A stretch of DNA of 7,023 nt from JBBSOW01 sp038259365 (GCA_038259365.1 JBBSOW010000144.1:1-7023); one strand, 5' to 3'. Positions 1 to 6,355 are shown, numbered from the stretch's first letter. Numbers and translations: made by a program. Notes: generated from the letters alone by a model not told the origin.

Positions 1-813
1 CATTTCCGGTACGCCCTCGACGATCTCCTCAAGTTCGGCAGGACTGACGGAGGCAATGCGGTGACGCCAGAATCGGCCGGTGTCCTTTTGGGAAAGCGTG
101 AACGCGTTCGTCGCGTGTTCAACCAGGCTCACGCTTTTGCCGTCTTCAAAGCGGCCGGCGGTGGCCTCAGCTACCCATCGGTCAAGAGCGGAACTCCCAC
201 GGAGGATCGCTGCGCGCTTGCTGTCCAGCAAATTGAAACCAAGGGAGTTGCCGTGATCGTAGGAGGGTGCCAGATATCGGCTGCCGTCGGGCCCTTGGAG
301 TACCGACCAGTTCTCCTCGTGCCGGTCAAGGTTCGCGATCCAGGCGTCGAACATCACAAACCCGGCGAACACGTCAAGCGCTCCCAGCCATGGCGGCAGG
401 CTCAGCCCGCCATAGGGTGCGACGGGCGGGGCAAGCACTCGCGCAATGTTCACGAGGCTGTGCCCAAGGCGCGCCTTGCTCCGCACTGTCAGGCGTGGGT
501 CGATCTCGCTGATCAGGACGGCGCCCGTATGCATCTGCCAACCGGGCCCCGGTCTCAGGTCCCTCGACAAGCAACCGGGAGCGGGGCCCCGAACCGCGAG
601 TTCGACACTGGCAGCCGGAAGACCGATGAGCTTCGCGAGTTCGGCCGCGATCTTCTCCGCCCAATCCTCGCCTTGCCTTCGATCAGCCCGCAGCACCGTT
701 GGCTTGAACAGCCATCTCAGCCCCCGGTCCTCGATCACCCACGTGCCCGGATCCTGCCCACCCGGTTCGACGCTCTCAACCACCCACGATGAGGCGTCAA
801 CGACTGGGTACAT
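1..813 (-). CDS. HipA-like kinase, C-terminus cut off by the window edge
   Basis: The minus strand is open from an ATG at 811-813 to base 1 without a stop, giving 271 visible residues. An in-frame TAG at 823-825 lies just upstream, so this ATG is the first possible one. The product resembles the short HipA-like kinases: FK at 36-37 (candidate nucleotide-binding lysine), an EKIAAELAKLIGLP helix near 53-66, the catalytic segment DAWIANLDRHEEN at 156-168 (N161, D163, R164, H165, N168), and a metal-binding-type YDHGNS at 185-190. HipA proteins are Ser/Thr kinases, and classical HipA is the toxin of HipAB. This protein is shorter than classical HipA (about 440 residues) and looks like the ~260-residue variant often paired with a DUF3037 gene. 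That partner would lie left of base 1 and is not visible. Its third codon positions are less GC-rich than those of the operon to the right, which may indicate a separate origin. The substrate is unknown. Confidence 0.85.
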   Translation of the reverse strand, partial: MYPVVDASSWVVESVEPGGQDPGTWVIEDRGLRWLFKPTVLRADRRQGEDWAEKIAAELAKLIGLPAASVELAVRGPAPGCLSRDLRPGPGWQMHTGAVLISEIDPRLTVRSKARLGHSLVNIARVLAPPVAPYGGLSLPPWLGALDVFAGFVMFDAWIANLDRHEENWSVLQGPDGSRYLAPSYDHGNSLGFNLLDSKRAAILRGSSALDRWVAEATAGRFEDGKSVSLVEHATNAFTLSQKDTGRFWRHRIASVSPAELEEIVEGVPEM

Positions 814-822
814 CTGCCGACC

Positions 823-929
823 CTATTCCAACAGGGCTTTGGAGGGCTGGAGCTGTTGGCGGTGGACTCGGGCCAGTCTCAACCGCCTCACGACCTCCTC
901 CGCTGAGGAGAGCCGATGACGTCTCCTCA
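823..929 (-). promoter_or_regulatory. Possible leader of the HipA-like gene: uORF and alternative hairpins
   Basis: This lies in the 283-base gap 814-1096 between the response regulator and the HipA-like gene. On the minus strand GGAGGAGG (901-894) sits five bases, counted from its GGAGG, before a GTG (891-889). That GTG opens a 22-codon ORF ending at TAG 825-823, nine bases before the HipA-like ATG and in the same frame. The ATG itself has no clear ribosome site, so coupling is possible. The segment 904-911 can pair with 922-929 (8 bp, loop 10) or with 895-900 (6 bp using 905-910, loop 4), and the second pairing hides the GGAGGAGG. These are seen in the sequence; a regulatory role is inference. 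A TTG-started reading frame of about 99 codons (1096 to 797) also covers the gap but matches no family I know. Nothing else was recognised in 930-1096. Confidence 0.3.
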
Positions 930-1096
930 CCTCGTGTCGTGTTTGTGCTCTGCGCCGCGGCGACCCACATGAGGCGTTCTATCCGTTGAAGCACCAGCTT
1001 CACGGCATACTCGTCGCCACGTTCCGTCCTCACCAGCAATTCAACCCTCGACCCGCCAGCTTCCCGTTCCGGCCACCGAAGCCGACCAAGGCACAA

Positions 1097-1852
1097 TCAG
1101 CGCCGCGCCGCCTGCGTGAGTCGATAGCCCACGCCCCGGACTGTCTCGATGAACCGAGGCCGAGTTGCCGAGTCGGCGAGCTTGCGCCGCACGTTGGCCA
1201 GATGCGTCTCGACGGACCGGCGGTCCGCCTCGGTCACGTAGCCGTTGAGGTCGGGCCGGATCTCCTCGGCGAGCGTGTTCTTGCTGATCACCCGGCTTTG
1301 CCAGAGCACGATCGCGTGCAGCAGGTCGAACTCCGTCCGGGTCAGGGTGACGGCGTTCCCATCCACCTCGACCAGTCTCATCGTGCTATGCACCCGCAGG
1401 CCGTTGTGGTCCAGCCACCCCTCGTCCTCGTCGTCGTCCGCGGTGACCGCAGCCGCCAGACGCGACCGCCGCAGCATGGCCTCCACCCGGGCCCGGAGCT
1501 CGCGCGGCCGGAACGGCTTGGTCAGATAGTCGTCGGCCCCGGCGTCAAGACCCATCAGGGTGTCGATCTCTTCCTGCCGCGCGGACAACGCGATGATGTA
1601 GGTCGAGGAGAACGCTCGGATGCGCCTGGCCACCTCGAAGCCGTCGATGCCGGGCAAGTTGATGTCGAGGGTGGTCAAGACGGGCCGGTGGCTCCGGACC
1701 AGCTCGATGCCGGCCAACCCGTCTTCCGCTACGAACGTCGCGAACCCCGCCTGCATCAGCACCGCCGTCAACAACCGGGAAATCTCGGTGTCGTCCTCGA
1801 TCACGACGGCCCTCCGCTCCACGGGCGGCGCGTCGGCCTCGGACGCGCTCAC
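1097..1852 (-). CDS. OmpR/PhoB-family DNA-binding response regulator
   Basis: This 251-residue cytoplasmic regulator has an N-terminal receiver and a C-terminal winged helix. In the receiver, the acidic pocket is E19-D20-D21, the predicted phosphorylated residue is D63 in LDINLPGIDG, the switch residue is S90, and K112-P113 forms the conserved KPF motif. An acidic linker (about 139-148) leads to the winged helix, which carries TRTEFDLL at 171-178, the recognition-helix region VETHLANVRRKL at 214-225, and IETVRGVGYRL at 235-245. All signature residues are intact, so it should be a functional phospho-dependent transcription factor. The start is GTG (1850-1852), overlapping the stop of the acyltransferase gene by GTGA, with GGGAG seven bases upstream. 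It is the last gene of the kinase-decarboxylase-acyltransferase operon, so that kinase is its likely partner. Regulators of this family bind tandem repeats spaced about 11 bases; such an array lies at 6971-7020. Confidence 0.95.
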   Translation of the reverse strand: MSASEADAPPVERRAVVIEDDTEISRLLTAVLMQAGFATFVAEDGLAGIELVRSHRPVLTTLDINLPGIDGFEVARRIRAFSSTYIIALSARQEEIDTLMGLDAGADDYLTKPFRPRELRARVEAMLRRSRLAAAVTADDDEDEGWLDHNGLRVHSTMRLVEVDGNAVTLTRTEFDLLHAIVLWQSRVISKNTLAEEIRPDLNGYVTEADRRSVETHLANVRRKLADSATRPRFIETVRGVGYRLTQAARR

Positions 1853-2469
1853 CGGCCCGCTCCCGGGCGCTTGAGCGCCCCGGAGAAGCGCGCCGCATAG
1901 TAGGTCTGCACGTTAACGGGCTCCACCTCCACCTCCGCGAGACGAAGCAGCAGTCGCTCGATGCCAGCGCCGAACGATAAGACGGAATCGTTGTAGCTGC
2001 TGATGTCGTACGCGCACACGGCGCAGTGGGCGGCCAGCCGGAGCACAATCGGTCGCAGCATGGCGAAGAACACCGGGGCGTGTCGCGTGGTGGGCTCCAC
2101 CAGTGTGAACCCCAGGTAAAACACAGCATTGCGCGACGACTGCTCGGGATAGTGATGGCGAAAGTAGTCCGGGCTGATCCACGGCACCGACGCTAGGTCG
2201 TCAGTCAGGGTGGTAAGGCCGACCATCCGGCCCTCCGAGTCGTGGGCGACGTACTTCCAGATCCGCTCGTCGTTCATCTCCTCGGCGAACTCCTCGAAGG
2301 TGAGCACGTGCCGAGCCGCGGCCAGGATTCGCAGCGGGCCGAACGCGTTCTCGTACAGCGTCCAGAACCGGGCGACCAGCTCCGGCGACGCCTCGCGAGT
2401 GCAGGTGACCGTGATCCCGCTCCAGGCCCAGGGGCCGTCGAGCGAGACGGCGGTGGCGGTGCTCGTCAC
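1849..2469 (-). CDS. GNAT-like acyltransferase, paired with arginine decarboxylase
   Basis: This is a 206-residue soluble protein. The start chosen is GTG (2467-2469), which overlaps the decarboxylase stop by GTGA and has GGGGTGGGA just upstream; the longer upstream open frame is only antisense to the decarboxylase. The layout is GNAT-like: a first strand (about 18-24), helices with AFGPLRILAAARHVLT (42-57) and FEEFAEEM (58-65), strands around IWKYVAHDSEGRMVGLTTLT (70-89), a FYLGFTLVEP strand (117-126), then a helix. The canonical acetyl-CoA loop Q/R-x-x-G-x-G/A is not obvious; VEPTTRHAPVFFAML occupies its place. The family call is therefore moderate and the acyl donor is open. Sitting between a decarboxylase and a regulator with overlapping starts, it probably acts on agmatine or a related amine. 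An amine acyltransferase or a LuxI-like signal synthase (also GNAT fold) are alternatives that the sequence alone cannot separate. Confidence 0.6.
   Translation of the reverse strand: MTSTATAVSLDGPWAWSGITVTCTREASPELVARFWTLYENAFGPLRILAAARHVLTFEEFAEEMNDERIWKYVAHDSEGRMVGLTTLTDDLASVPWISPDYFRHHYPEQSSRNAVFYLGFTLVEPTTRHAPVFFAMLRPIVLRLAAHCAVCAYDISSYNDSVLSFGAGIERLLLRLAEVEVEPVNVQTYYAARFSGALKRPGAGR
1860..1880 (-). promoter_or_regulatory. Hairpin beside the response regulator ribosome site
   Basis: At the end of the acyltransferase reading frame, GGGCGC and GCGCCC (1865-1870 and 1875-1880) form a perfect 6-bp GC-only stem with a 4-base loop. It directly abuts the GGGAG (1864-1860 on the minus strand) that serves the GTG start at 1852. 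It has no T-tract and lies inside a coding sequence, so it is not an intrinsic terminator. It could slow initiation of the regulator unless ribosomes arrive from the upstream gene, enforcing coupling. This role is inference, and GC-rich coding DNA makes such stems common by chance. Confidence 0.3.
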
Positions 2470-2996
2470 AGCTGATCCCACCCCATCGTGCGGTAGCTTG
2501 CCACCACGACCGCACAGGCCGGCCGGCCGGTGCAGGAGATATTGCTGAGCACCTCGCCGTCGTAGGTGAACCGGCCCCCCCGGCCGGCCGTCATGTCGTC
2601 GAGAGTCTCGGCGAGACGACGCCGTACCTCCTCCTTCGACACCCCGGTGTGCTCGACGAACAGCCCGGCGCCGAACCCGTCGCAGTGCCGGGACCAGCCG
2701 ACACCGGCCCACGCCTCCGCACCAGGTTCGCTGACCCAACCGGCGGCGTAGACGCAGTACAACGCATCGCCGAAGCCGCCCCGCAGCTGCTCGCCGGGGG
2801 CGCAGGTCAACACATCGCTACCCGGTGGGATGATCGAGCTGAGCCGAATCAGATTGAAGTTCTCCACGCCGGCACTCCGCAGAGCCGCGTCGAACGCGGC
2901 CAGCTGCGTGCGACCCTCGCCGACACCGCCACTCACCCGGATCACCAGACCCGGACCCGCCGTTCCCGCTCGCTGCTGGTCATCTTCCGTTTCCAT
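2466..2996 (-). CDS. pdaD: Pyruvoyl-dependent arginine decarboxylase
   Basis: This 176-residue protein should convert L-arginine to agmatine and CO2. The family is made as a proenzyme that cleaves itself between two serines, turning the second into the pyruvoyl cofactor. The self-cleavage motif NLIRLSSIIPPG spans 48-59, giving cleavage between S53 and S54. The flanking GEGRTQLAAFDAALRSAG (26-43) and GLFVEHTG (111-118, with E115 matching the catalytic glutamate) agree with my memory of the Methanocaldococcus jannaschii enzyme, including length and cleavage position. No signal peptide is seen, so it is cytoplasmic. The ATG at 2994-2996 is preferred over an upstream TTG at 3011 because AAGGCGAGG lies just before it. 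The gene follows the histidine kinase after 43 bases and overlaps the acyltransferase. This enzyme is best known from archaea and chlamydiae; its place inside a two-component operon is unusual. Related pyruvoyl decarboxylases of other amino acids are less likely. Confidence 0.88.
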   Translation of the reverse strand: METEDDQQRAGTAGPGLVIRVSGGVGEGRTQLAAFDAALRSAGVENFNLIRLSSIIPPGSDVLTCAPGEQLRGGFGDALYCVYAAGWVSEPGAEAWAGVGWSRHCDGFGAGLFVEHTGVSKEEVRRRLAETLDDMTAGRGGRFTYDGEVLSNISCTGRPACAVVVASYRTMGWDQL

Positions 2997-3039
2997 TTTC
3001 CTCGCCTTCAATACTGGTCGTCGTCATCTCATGCACTGC

Positions 3040-5253
3040 TCAGCTCCCGGGAAGCGACAGCATCCCGGTGTTCTCCAAGGTGCGGTCCGACTGGTCGTCT
3101 GCCGAGCGGTGCGCCGGCTCCCTGGGCAGCGTGAACCGGAAGGTCGCACCCTCCCCGGGAACGCTCTCGGCCCAGATCCGCCCGCCCAGCCGCTCGACGA
3201 TGGTGCGGCTGATCGCAAGTCCCAATCCGGTTCCGCCCTTCTCTCGGGCGTCGCTGGAGTCGACCTGGGTGAATCGGCCGAAGATCGCCTCCAGCTTCTC
3301 GGACGGGATGCCGCGGCCTTGGTCGGTCACCGAGAACTCCACTACGTCGCCGCATGGGGCGGCCTTGAGGCCCACCTGGGATCCCGCCCGGCCGAACTTG
3401 ACCGCGTTCCCGAGGAGGTTGATCAGGATCTGGATAACGCGGTCATGGTCGGCGCGGACCACGCCGTCGCACCGTCCCTGCACAATGTCAACACCGACGG
3501 CCCCGGTCATGCCGGAGACCACGGTGACAGCCTCCTGGCACAGTGCCAAGACATCGCACGCCGTGACGGACATGGGCAGCATGCCGGACTCGATGCGCTC
3601 GATGTCCAAGATGTCGTTGATCAGTCGACCCAGCCGCTCGCTGCCCGCCATGGCGATCTTGATCATCCGGTCGGCCTGGGGCGGCAGGGGACCGTACGCG
3701 CCGCCGGCGACCAGTCCGAGTGCGCCGCGGATCGAGGTCAGGGGCGTGCGCAGCTCGTGGCTCACGACGGAAACGAACTCGCTCTTCATCCGGTCCATCT
3801 CGTGACGCTCGCTCACGTCACGGAAGACCACGACGGCGCCGCTGATGCCGTCGTCGCCGCTCAACGGGCTCGCGGTCACCTCCACAATGATCAACCTGCC
3901 GTCGCCACAGACGTAGGCGTCCTCCTCCCCGGTGGCTGTCAGGCCCGAGGCGATCGCCTCGGTGATGTAGCAACCGCTCCGGGGAAACGGTGTTCCATCG
4001 ACGCGGGAAGCGTGGAACAGGTCGTGCGCCTGCCGACCGATGAGCCGCGACGCAGGCCGGTGGAGGATGTCCGCGGTTGCCGAGTTGACGAAGGTGATCA
4101 TCCCCACGCGGTCGACCCCGTAGATGCCGTCGGCGACCGAGGTCAACAACAGTTCCTGCTGCCTGGTGATCTCACGCAGCTCCCGGGTGCGGGATTGAAC
4201 CCGGGTCTCCAGGCCCCGGCGCAGCCGCTCGTTGTCCACGACCAGGACGATCTGTCGGCCGACTACCGCAAGGATCACTATCGCCCAGACCAAGCGTGCG
4301 CCGAAGGAGAGCTTCCCGATGTCCTGCTGGACCAGGCTGATTTGAGTGGCGGCGAGGAACAGCGCGAAGAGGACCACGGTGCTGAGGACCGGGGAACTTT
4401 CCGACGACTCCTGGTCGGGATTGAGGCCGGCGTTGGGGTGCAGCGCGGCAAGGGTAATCAGCAGGTAGCCAGCGATCCACCCAAGGTCCCAAAACGAGCC
4501 GAGCGTGTGATTACCGGTGGTGTTCAGGACCGCGTAGGCCAGGTCGGAGAACGCATACAGCCCGTAACCGGCGCCCAGGAGCAACAACGGGGCCCGGCTC
4601 GACCGACCGCTGCGCGTGATCAGCAAGCTCGCCAGCGTCGCGATGAGTACATCCGTCGCGGGCAGGAACAACAGCTGGATCTGGCCCCCCAGGGATCGGT
4701 CCTGGCTGCCCACGAGCAGCTGCGGAAAGATCGTCACACTGGTGACGAACAGAACCGAACCGCCGATGACCAGTCCGTCCAAGACCATGCGTGCCAGGTC
4801 GGCGCGGCGTCGGCGCACGGGCGGGAAGATCACCAGACCCGCGATGCTGAAGCCCAGTGCGGCAAGGAGGATCGGATCGGCGTAGACGCTCCAGTCGTCC
4901 GGCAAAGCGGAGAGATCGGTGACGAGCGTCCACAGGTTCGCGACGACGCCGCACAGGGCGGCGAAGGACAGCACGAACCAAGCCTTCTGTCGGCGGCCGA
5001 CCGCGCGACGGACCCGGCGTAGCAAGGTGACCCAGGCGATGGCACCGCAAACGACGAGGGCGACCACCGCTACGCGAGGACGGATCACCGACGGGACCCC
5101 CTGCTGCAGCAGCCCGGCGATCAGGATGAACAGGCAGACCACGCCGAGGATCCCGATGACAAAGCGACGGCGCTCGGCCTCAACAGGCTTCATCAAAGAC
5201 TCGCTCACGGTGGAGGGATCGTCGGTCTGGGCAGTATTCTGCTCAGCGCACAT
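3040..5253 (-). CDS. Membrane sensor histidine kinase with PAS domain
   Basis: This 737-residue protein starts at ATG 5251-5253. An ATG at 5191-5193 is an alternative start, and the open frame up to 5454 looks non-coding. Residues 31-339 hold about ten hydrophobic segments (near 31-49, 60-78, 91-111, 126-144, 156-176, 192-212, 221-243, 254-272, 289-308, 318-339) with very short loops, so the input is likely within the membrane or a small hydrophobic or amine ligand. A coiled-coil-like stretch (340-370) leads to a PAS domain (about 364-480, DGIYGVDRVGMITFVN), then HisKA with SHELRTP (phosphoacceptor H499). The ATPase domain has an N-box ILINLLGNAVKF (N616), DQGRG at 644-648 and GTGLGL at 674-679. 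It is complete and catalytically intact but has no receiver or Hpt domain. It heads the operon ending in the OmpR-type regulator, its most likely target; the divergent CheY-like protein is a second candidate. Confidence 0.93.
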   Translation of the reverse strand: MCAEQNTAQTDDPSTVSESLMKPVEAERRRFVIGILGVVCLFILIAGLLQQGVPSVIRPRVAVVALVVCGAIAWVTLLRRVRRAVGRRQKAWFVLSFAALCGVVANLWTLVTDLSALPDDWSVYADPILLAALGFSIAGLVIFPPVRRRRADLARMVLDGLVIGGSVLFVTSVTIFPQLLVGSQDRSLGGQIQLLFLPATDVLIATLASLLITRSGRSSRAPLLLLGAGYGLYAFSDLAYAVLNTTGNHTLGSFWDLGWIAGYLLITLAALHPNAGLNPDQESSESSPVLSTVVLFALFLAATQISLVQQDIGKLSFGARLVWAIVILAVVGRQIVLVVDNERLRRGLETRVQSRTRELREITRQQELLLTSVADGIYGVDRVGMITFVNSATADILHRPASRLIGRQAHDLFHASRVDGTPFPRSGCYITEAIASGLTATGEEDAYVCGDGRLIIVEVTASPLSGDDGISGAVVVFRDVSERHEMDRMKSEFVSVVSHELRTPLTSIRGALGLVAGGAYGPLPPQADRMIKIAMAGSERLGRLINDILDIERIESGMLPMSVTACDVLALCQEAVTVVSGMTGAVGVDIVQGRCDGVVRADHDRVIQILINLLGNAVKFGRAGSQVGLKAAPCGDVVEFSVTDQGRGIPSEKLEAIFGRFTQVDSSDAREKGGTGLGLAISRTIVERLGGRIWAESVPGEGATFRFTLPREPAHRSADDQSDRTLENTGMLSLPGS

Positions 5254-5273
5254 CCCCCGGAGCGGCACTGACC

Positions 5274-5301
5274 GTCCTACTGTATAGGGTCTCAGCTCCA
5301 A
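5274..5301 (-). promoter_or_regulatory. Candidate promoter of the kinase operon
   Basis: On the minus strand TTGGAG (5301-5296) and TAGGAC (5279-5274) are separated by 16 bases. The expected start of transcription is near 5267, giving a leader of only about 14 bases before the kinase ATG at 5253. TTGGAG resembles a -35 box and TAGGAC is close to the actinobacterial TANNNT -10 but ends in C. An overlapping TATACA is another possible -10. No promoter is visible between the four operon genes. This is a weak match. Confidence 0.25.
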
Positions 5302-5367
5302 GCCGGTTATCCGGCCGTGTCGAACGGCAACGGCATTGGTTCGTCGATTGAGCCGGTTTGGGTTGAG

Positions 5368-5392
5368 CCGCGGGCCCCGGTGGAGCCCGCGG
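5368..5392. repeat. GC-rich hairpin in the divergent intergenic region
   Basis: CCGCGGGC (5368-5375) and GCCCGCGG (5385-5392) are perfect 8-base inverted repeats around a 9-base loop. The 11-base word CCGCGGGCCCC also occurs twice as a direct repeat (5368-5378 and 5387-5397). The structure is about 115 bases from the kinase start and 180 from the CheY-like start. No T-tract follows on either strand and no gene ends here, so it is not a normal intrinsic terminator. It may insulate the divergent units or bind a protein; that is inference. TTGAGCCG also occurs twice just before it (5348-5355 and 5363-5370). Confidence 0.45.
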
Positions 5393-5512
5393 GCCCCGCC
5401 CGCCCGGTATCGAAACTCAGCAGCGTAGTAGCGTGTCGCCGAGGTGAACACCATCCGTCGAGCTCGAACGTGGTCACCGGCCCCGTGCTCTACCCATTGT
5501 CTGGTCGGCTCG

Positions 5513-5553
5513 TCGAAACGCCCAGCGGGCAGTGACAGCGCGGCCGGTTTCGA
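5513..5553. promoter_or_regulatory. TCGAAAC inverted repeat upstream of the CheY-like gene
   Basis: TCGAAAC (5513-5519) and its reverse complement GTTTCGA (5547-5553) face each other across 27 bases. A third direct copy is at 5410-5416. The right half ends six bases before the proposed -10 of the CheY-like gene, a place where a bound regulator could act. Three copies of a 7-base word in 144 bases of intergenic DNA are suggestive but not strong evidence. Confidence 0.25.
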
Positions 5554-5558
5554 GTCGA

Positions 5559-5564
5559 TAGCAT
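5559..5564 (+). promoter_or_regulatory. Candidate -10 box for a leaderless CheY-Hpt transcript
   Basis: TAGCAT fits the actinobacterial TANNNT -10 pattern and ends six bases before the ATG at 5571, so transcription would start at or beside the start codon. The ATG lacks a good ribosome site, and the AGGGAGG that does exist lies downstream of it (within codons 4-6) with no suitable start after it. Both facts fit a leaderless message, a common form in actinobacteria. No convincing -35 is seen at the usual spacing. Confidence 0.35.
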
Positions 5565-5570
5565 AGGGCG

Positions 5571-5996
5571 ATGGGACATGCTAGGGAGGCGCACGACACG
5601 GAGTCGACGGCCGGGAAGCTACGCCGTCATGTCCTCGTGGTGGACGACGACGACGACATCCGTGAGGTAGCCTCCATGGCGTTAAGCGTCGTGGGTGGGC
5701 TCCGGGTCAGCACGGCGGCCAGCGGCCGCGAGGCGCTGAGAGTGGCTGCGGAGAAGTCGCCCGACGCGATCCTGCTGGACGTGATGATGCCGGACATGGA
5801 CGGCCCGACCACCGTCGCGATGTTGAAGCGCGAGATCCCCACCCGAAACATCCCGATCATCCTGCTCACGGCGAAGCTGCAGGCACACGATCCCACGCAG
5901 CCCGGCGAGCTCGACGTCAACGGTGTGATCGCAAAGCCCTTCGACCCGATGACGCTGGCTGGCCAGGTGGCCGACCTGCTCGGCTGGGCGCAGTGA
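5571..5996 (+). CDS. CheY-like single-domain response regulator
   Basis: This 141-residue protein is essentially one receiver domain with a short polar N-terminal extension (1-19) and no output domain. The acidic cluster DDDDD at 25-29 supplies the metal pocket, D70 in LLDVMMPDMDG is the predicted phosphoacceptor, T100 is the switch threonine in IILLTAK, and K122-P123 forms the KPF motif. All key residues are present. Such proteins act by protein contact or by carrying phosphate between a kinase and an Hpt protein. The stop overlaps the GTG of the following Hpt gene, so the two are translated together and probably work as a pair. It is transcribed away from the kinase operon. With the nearby kinase lacking its own receiver, this is a likely intermediate acceptor, though a different cognate kinase elsewhere cannot be excluded. 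Confidence 0.93.
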   Translation: MGHAREAHDTESTAGKLRRHVLVVDDDDDIREVASMALSVVGGLRVSTAASGREALRVAAEKSPDAILLDVMMPDMDGPTTVAMLKREIPTRNIPIILLTAKLQAHDPTQPGELDVNGVIAKPFDPMTLAGQVADLLGWAQ

Positions 5997-6355
5997 CCGG
6001 AGGCACCCCAGGCGGCGGGCCACCGGCCGATTTTGCCGCCGTGGTCCGTGAGCTCAGCCTGGATGCGTGGCGGACCAACCATGCCCGGGCAGACGAGTTG
6101 GGCAACATCGCCGCGGCCGTGCGGGAGCAGGGGACACTCACTCCCGACCAGCGTGAACGCGCCACCTCGCTGGCGCACCACCTCAGGGGATCGGCCGGCA
6201 CGTTCGGTCATGCTGCCGTCGCCGTCTCGGCGGAGCGGATCGAACGCCTGCTACGCGGAATGCCGACCACCCCAGGGCGGGACCTCCACCGGCTCGACCG
6301 GCTCATCGACGACGTGCACGAGGCGCTCGAGCGCGACCCGACTCCTGACGTCTGA
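5993..6355 (+). CDS. Hpt (histidine phosphotransfer) protein
   Basis: This is a 120-residue, mostly helical, cytoplasmic protein. The signature AHHLRGSAGTFG at 61-72 matches the Hpt consensus A-H-x-L-K-G-S-A, making H62 the predicted phosphohistidine, with arginine at the usual lysine position. The following helix (75-88, AVAVSAERIERLLR) fits the family. Hpt proteins relay phosphate between receiver domains. It starts at GTG 5993-5995, overlapping the CheY-like stop by GTGA, which points to that receiver as one partner. The OmpR-type regulator of the neighbouring operon is a possible second partner, completing a kinase-receiver-Hpt-regulator relay; this is inferred from position. Only 25 bases separate its stop from the stop of the convergent Hpt-like gene, and just a weak 4-bp stem lies between them. 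Confidence 0.88.
   Translation: MTGGTPGGGPPADFAAVVRELSLDAWRTNHARADELGNIAAAVREQGTLTPDQRERATSLAHHLRGSAGTFGHAAVAVSAERIERLLRGMPTTPGRDLHRLDRLIDDVHEALERDPTPDV

Noticed and set aside
61..792. A plus-strand open frame of 243 codons at the left
   Set aside because: It is antisense to the HipA-like kinase, whose catalytic motifs are on the minus strand; the plus product shows no recognisable domain.
797..1096. A minus-strand TTG-started frame of 99 codons after the response regulator
   Set aside because: It starts at a TTG right after the regulator stop, overlaps the HipA-like start, has mixed codon use and matches no family I know; kept only as a remark in the leader entry.
986..1900. A plus-strand open frame of 304 codons opposite the OmpR-type regulator
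   Set aside because: It is a shadow caused by high GC; the regulator on the other strand has every family signature.
2516..2594. Clusters of GGCCGGCC-like repeats
   Set aside because: They lie inside the decarboxylase coding frame and reflect Gly, Ala, Arg and Pro codons in GC-rich DNA.
2830..5022. A plus-strand open frame of 730 codons opposite the histidine kinase
   Set aside because: It is an antisense shadow: the minus strand encodes a full kinase with all boxes, while the plus product has no domain pattern and an unlikely composition rich in Asp, Gln, Arg and His.
5254..5454. A 67-residue N-terminal extension of the histidine kinase
   Set aside because: The extension is Arg/Asn-rich with no domain pattern, runs through the intergenic hairpin and the likely promoter, and the ATG at 5253 gives a natural kinase start.
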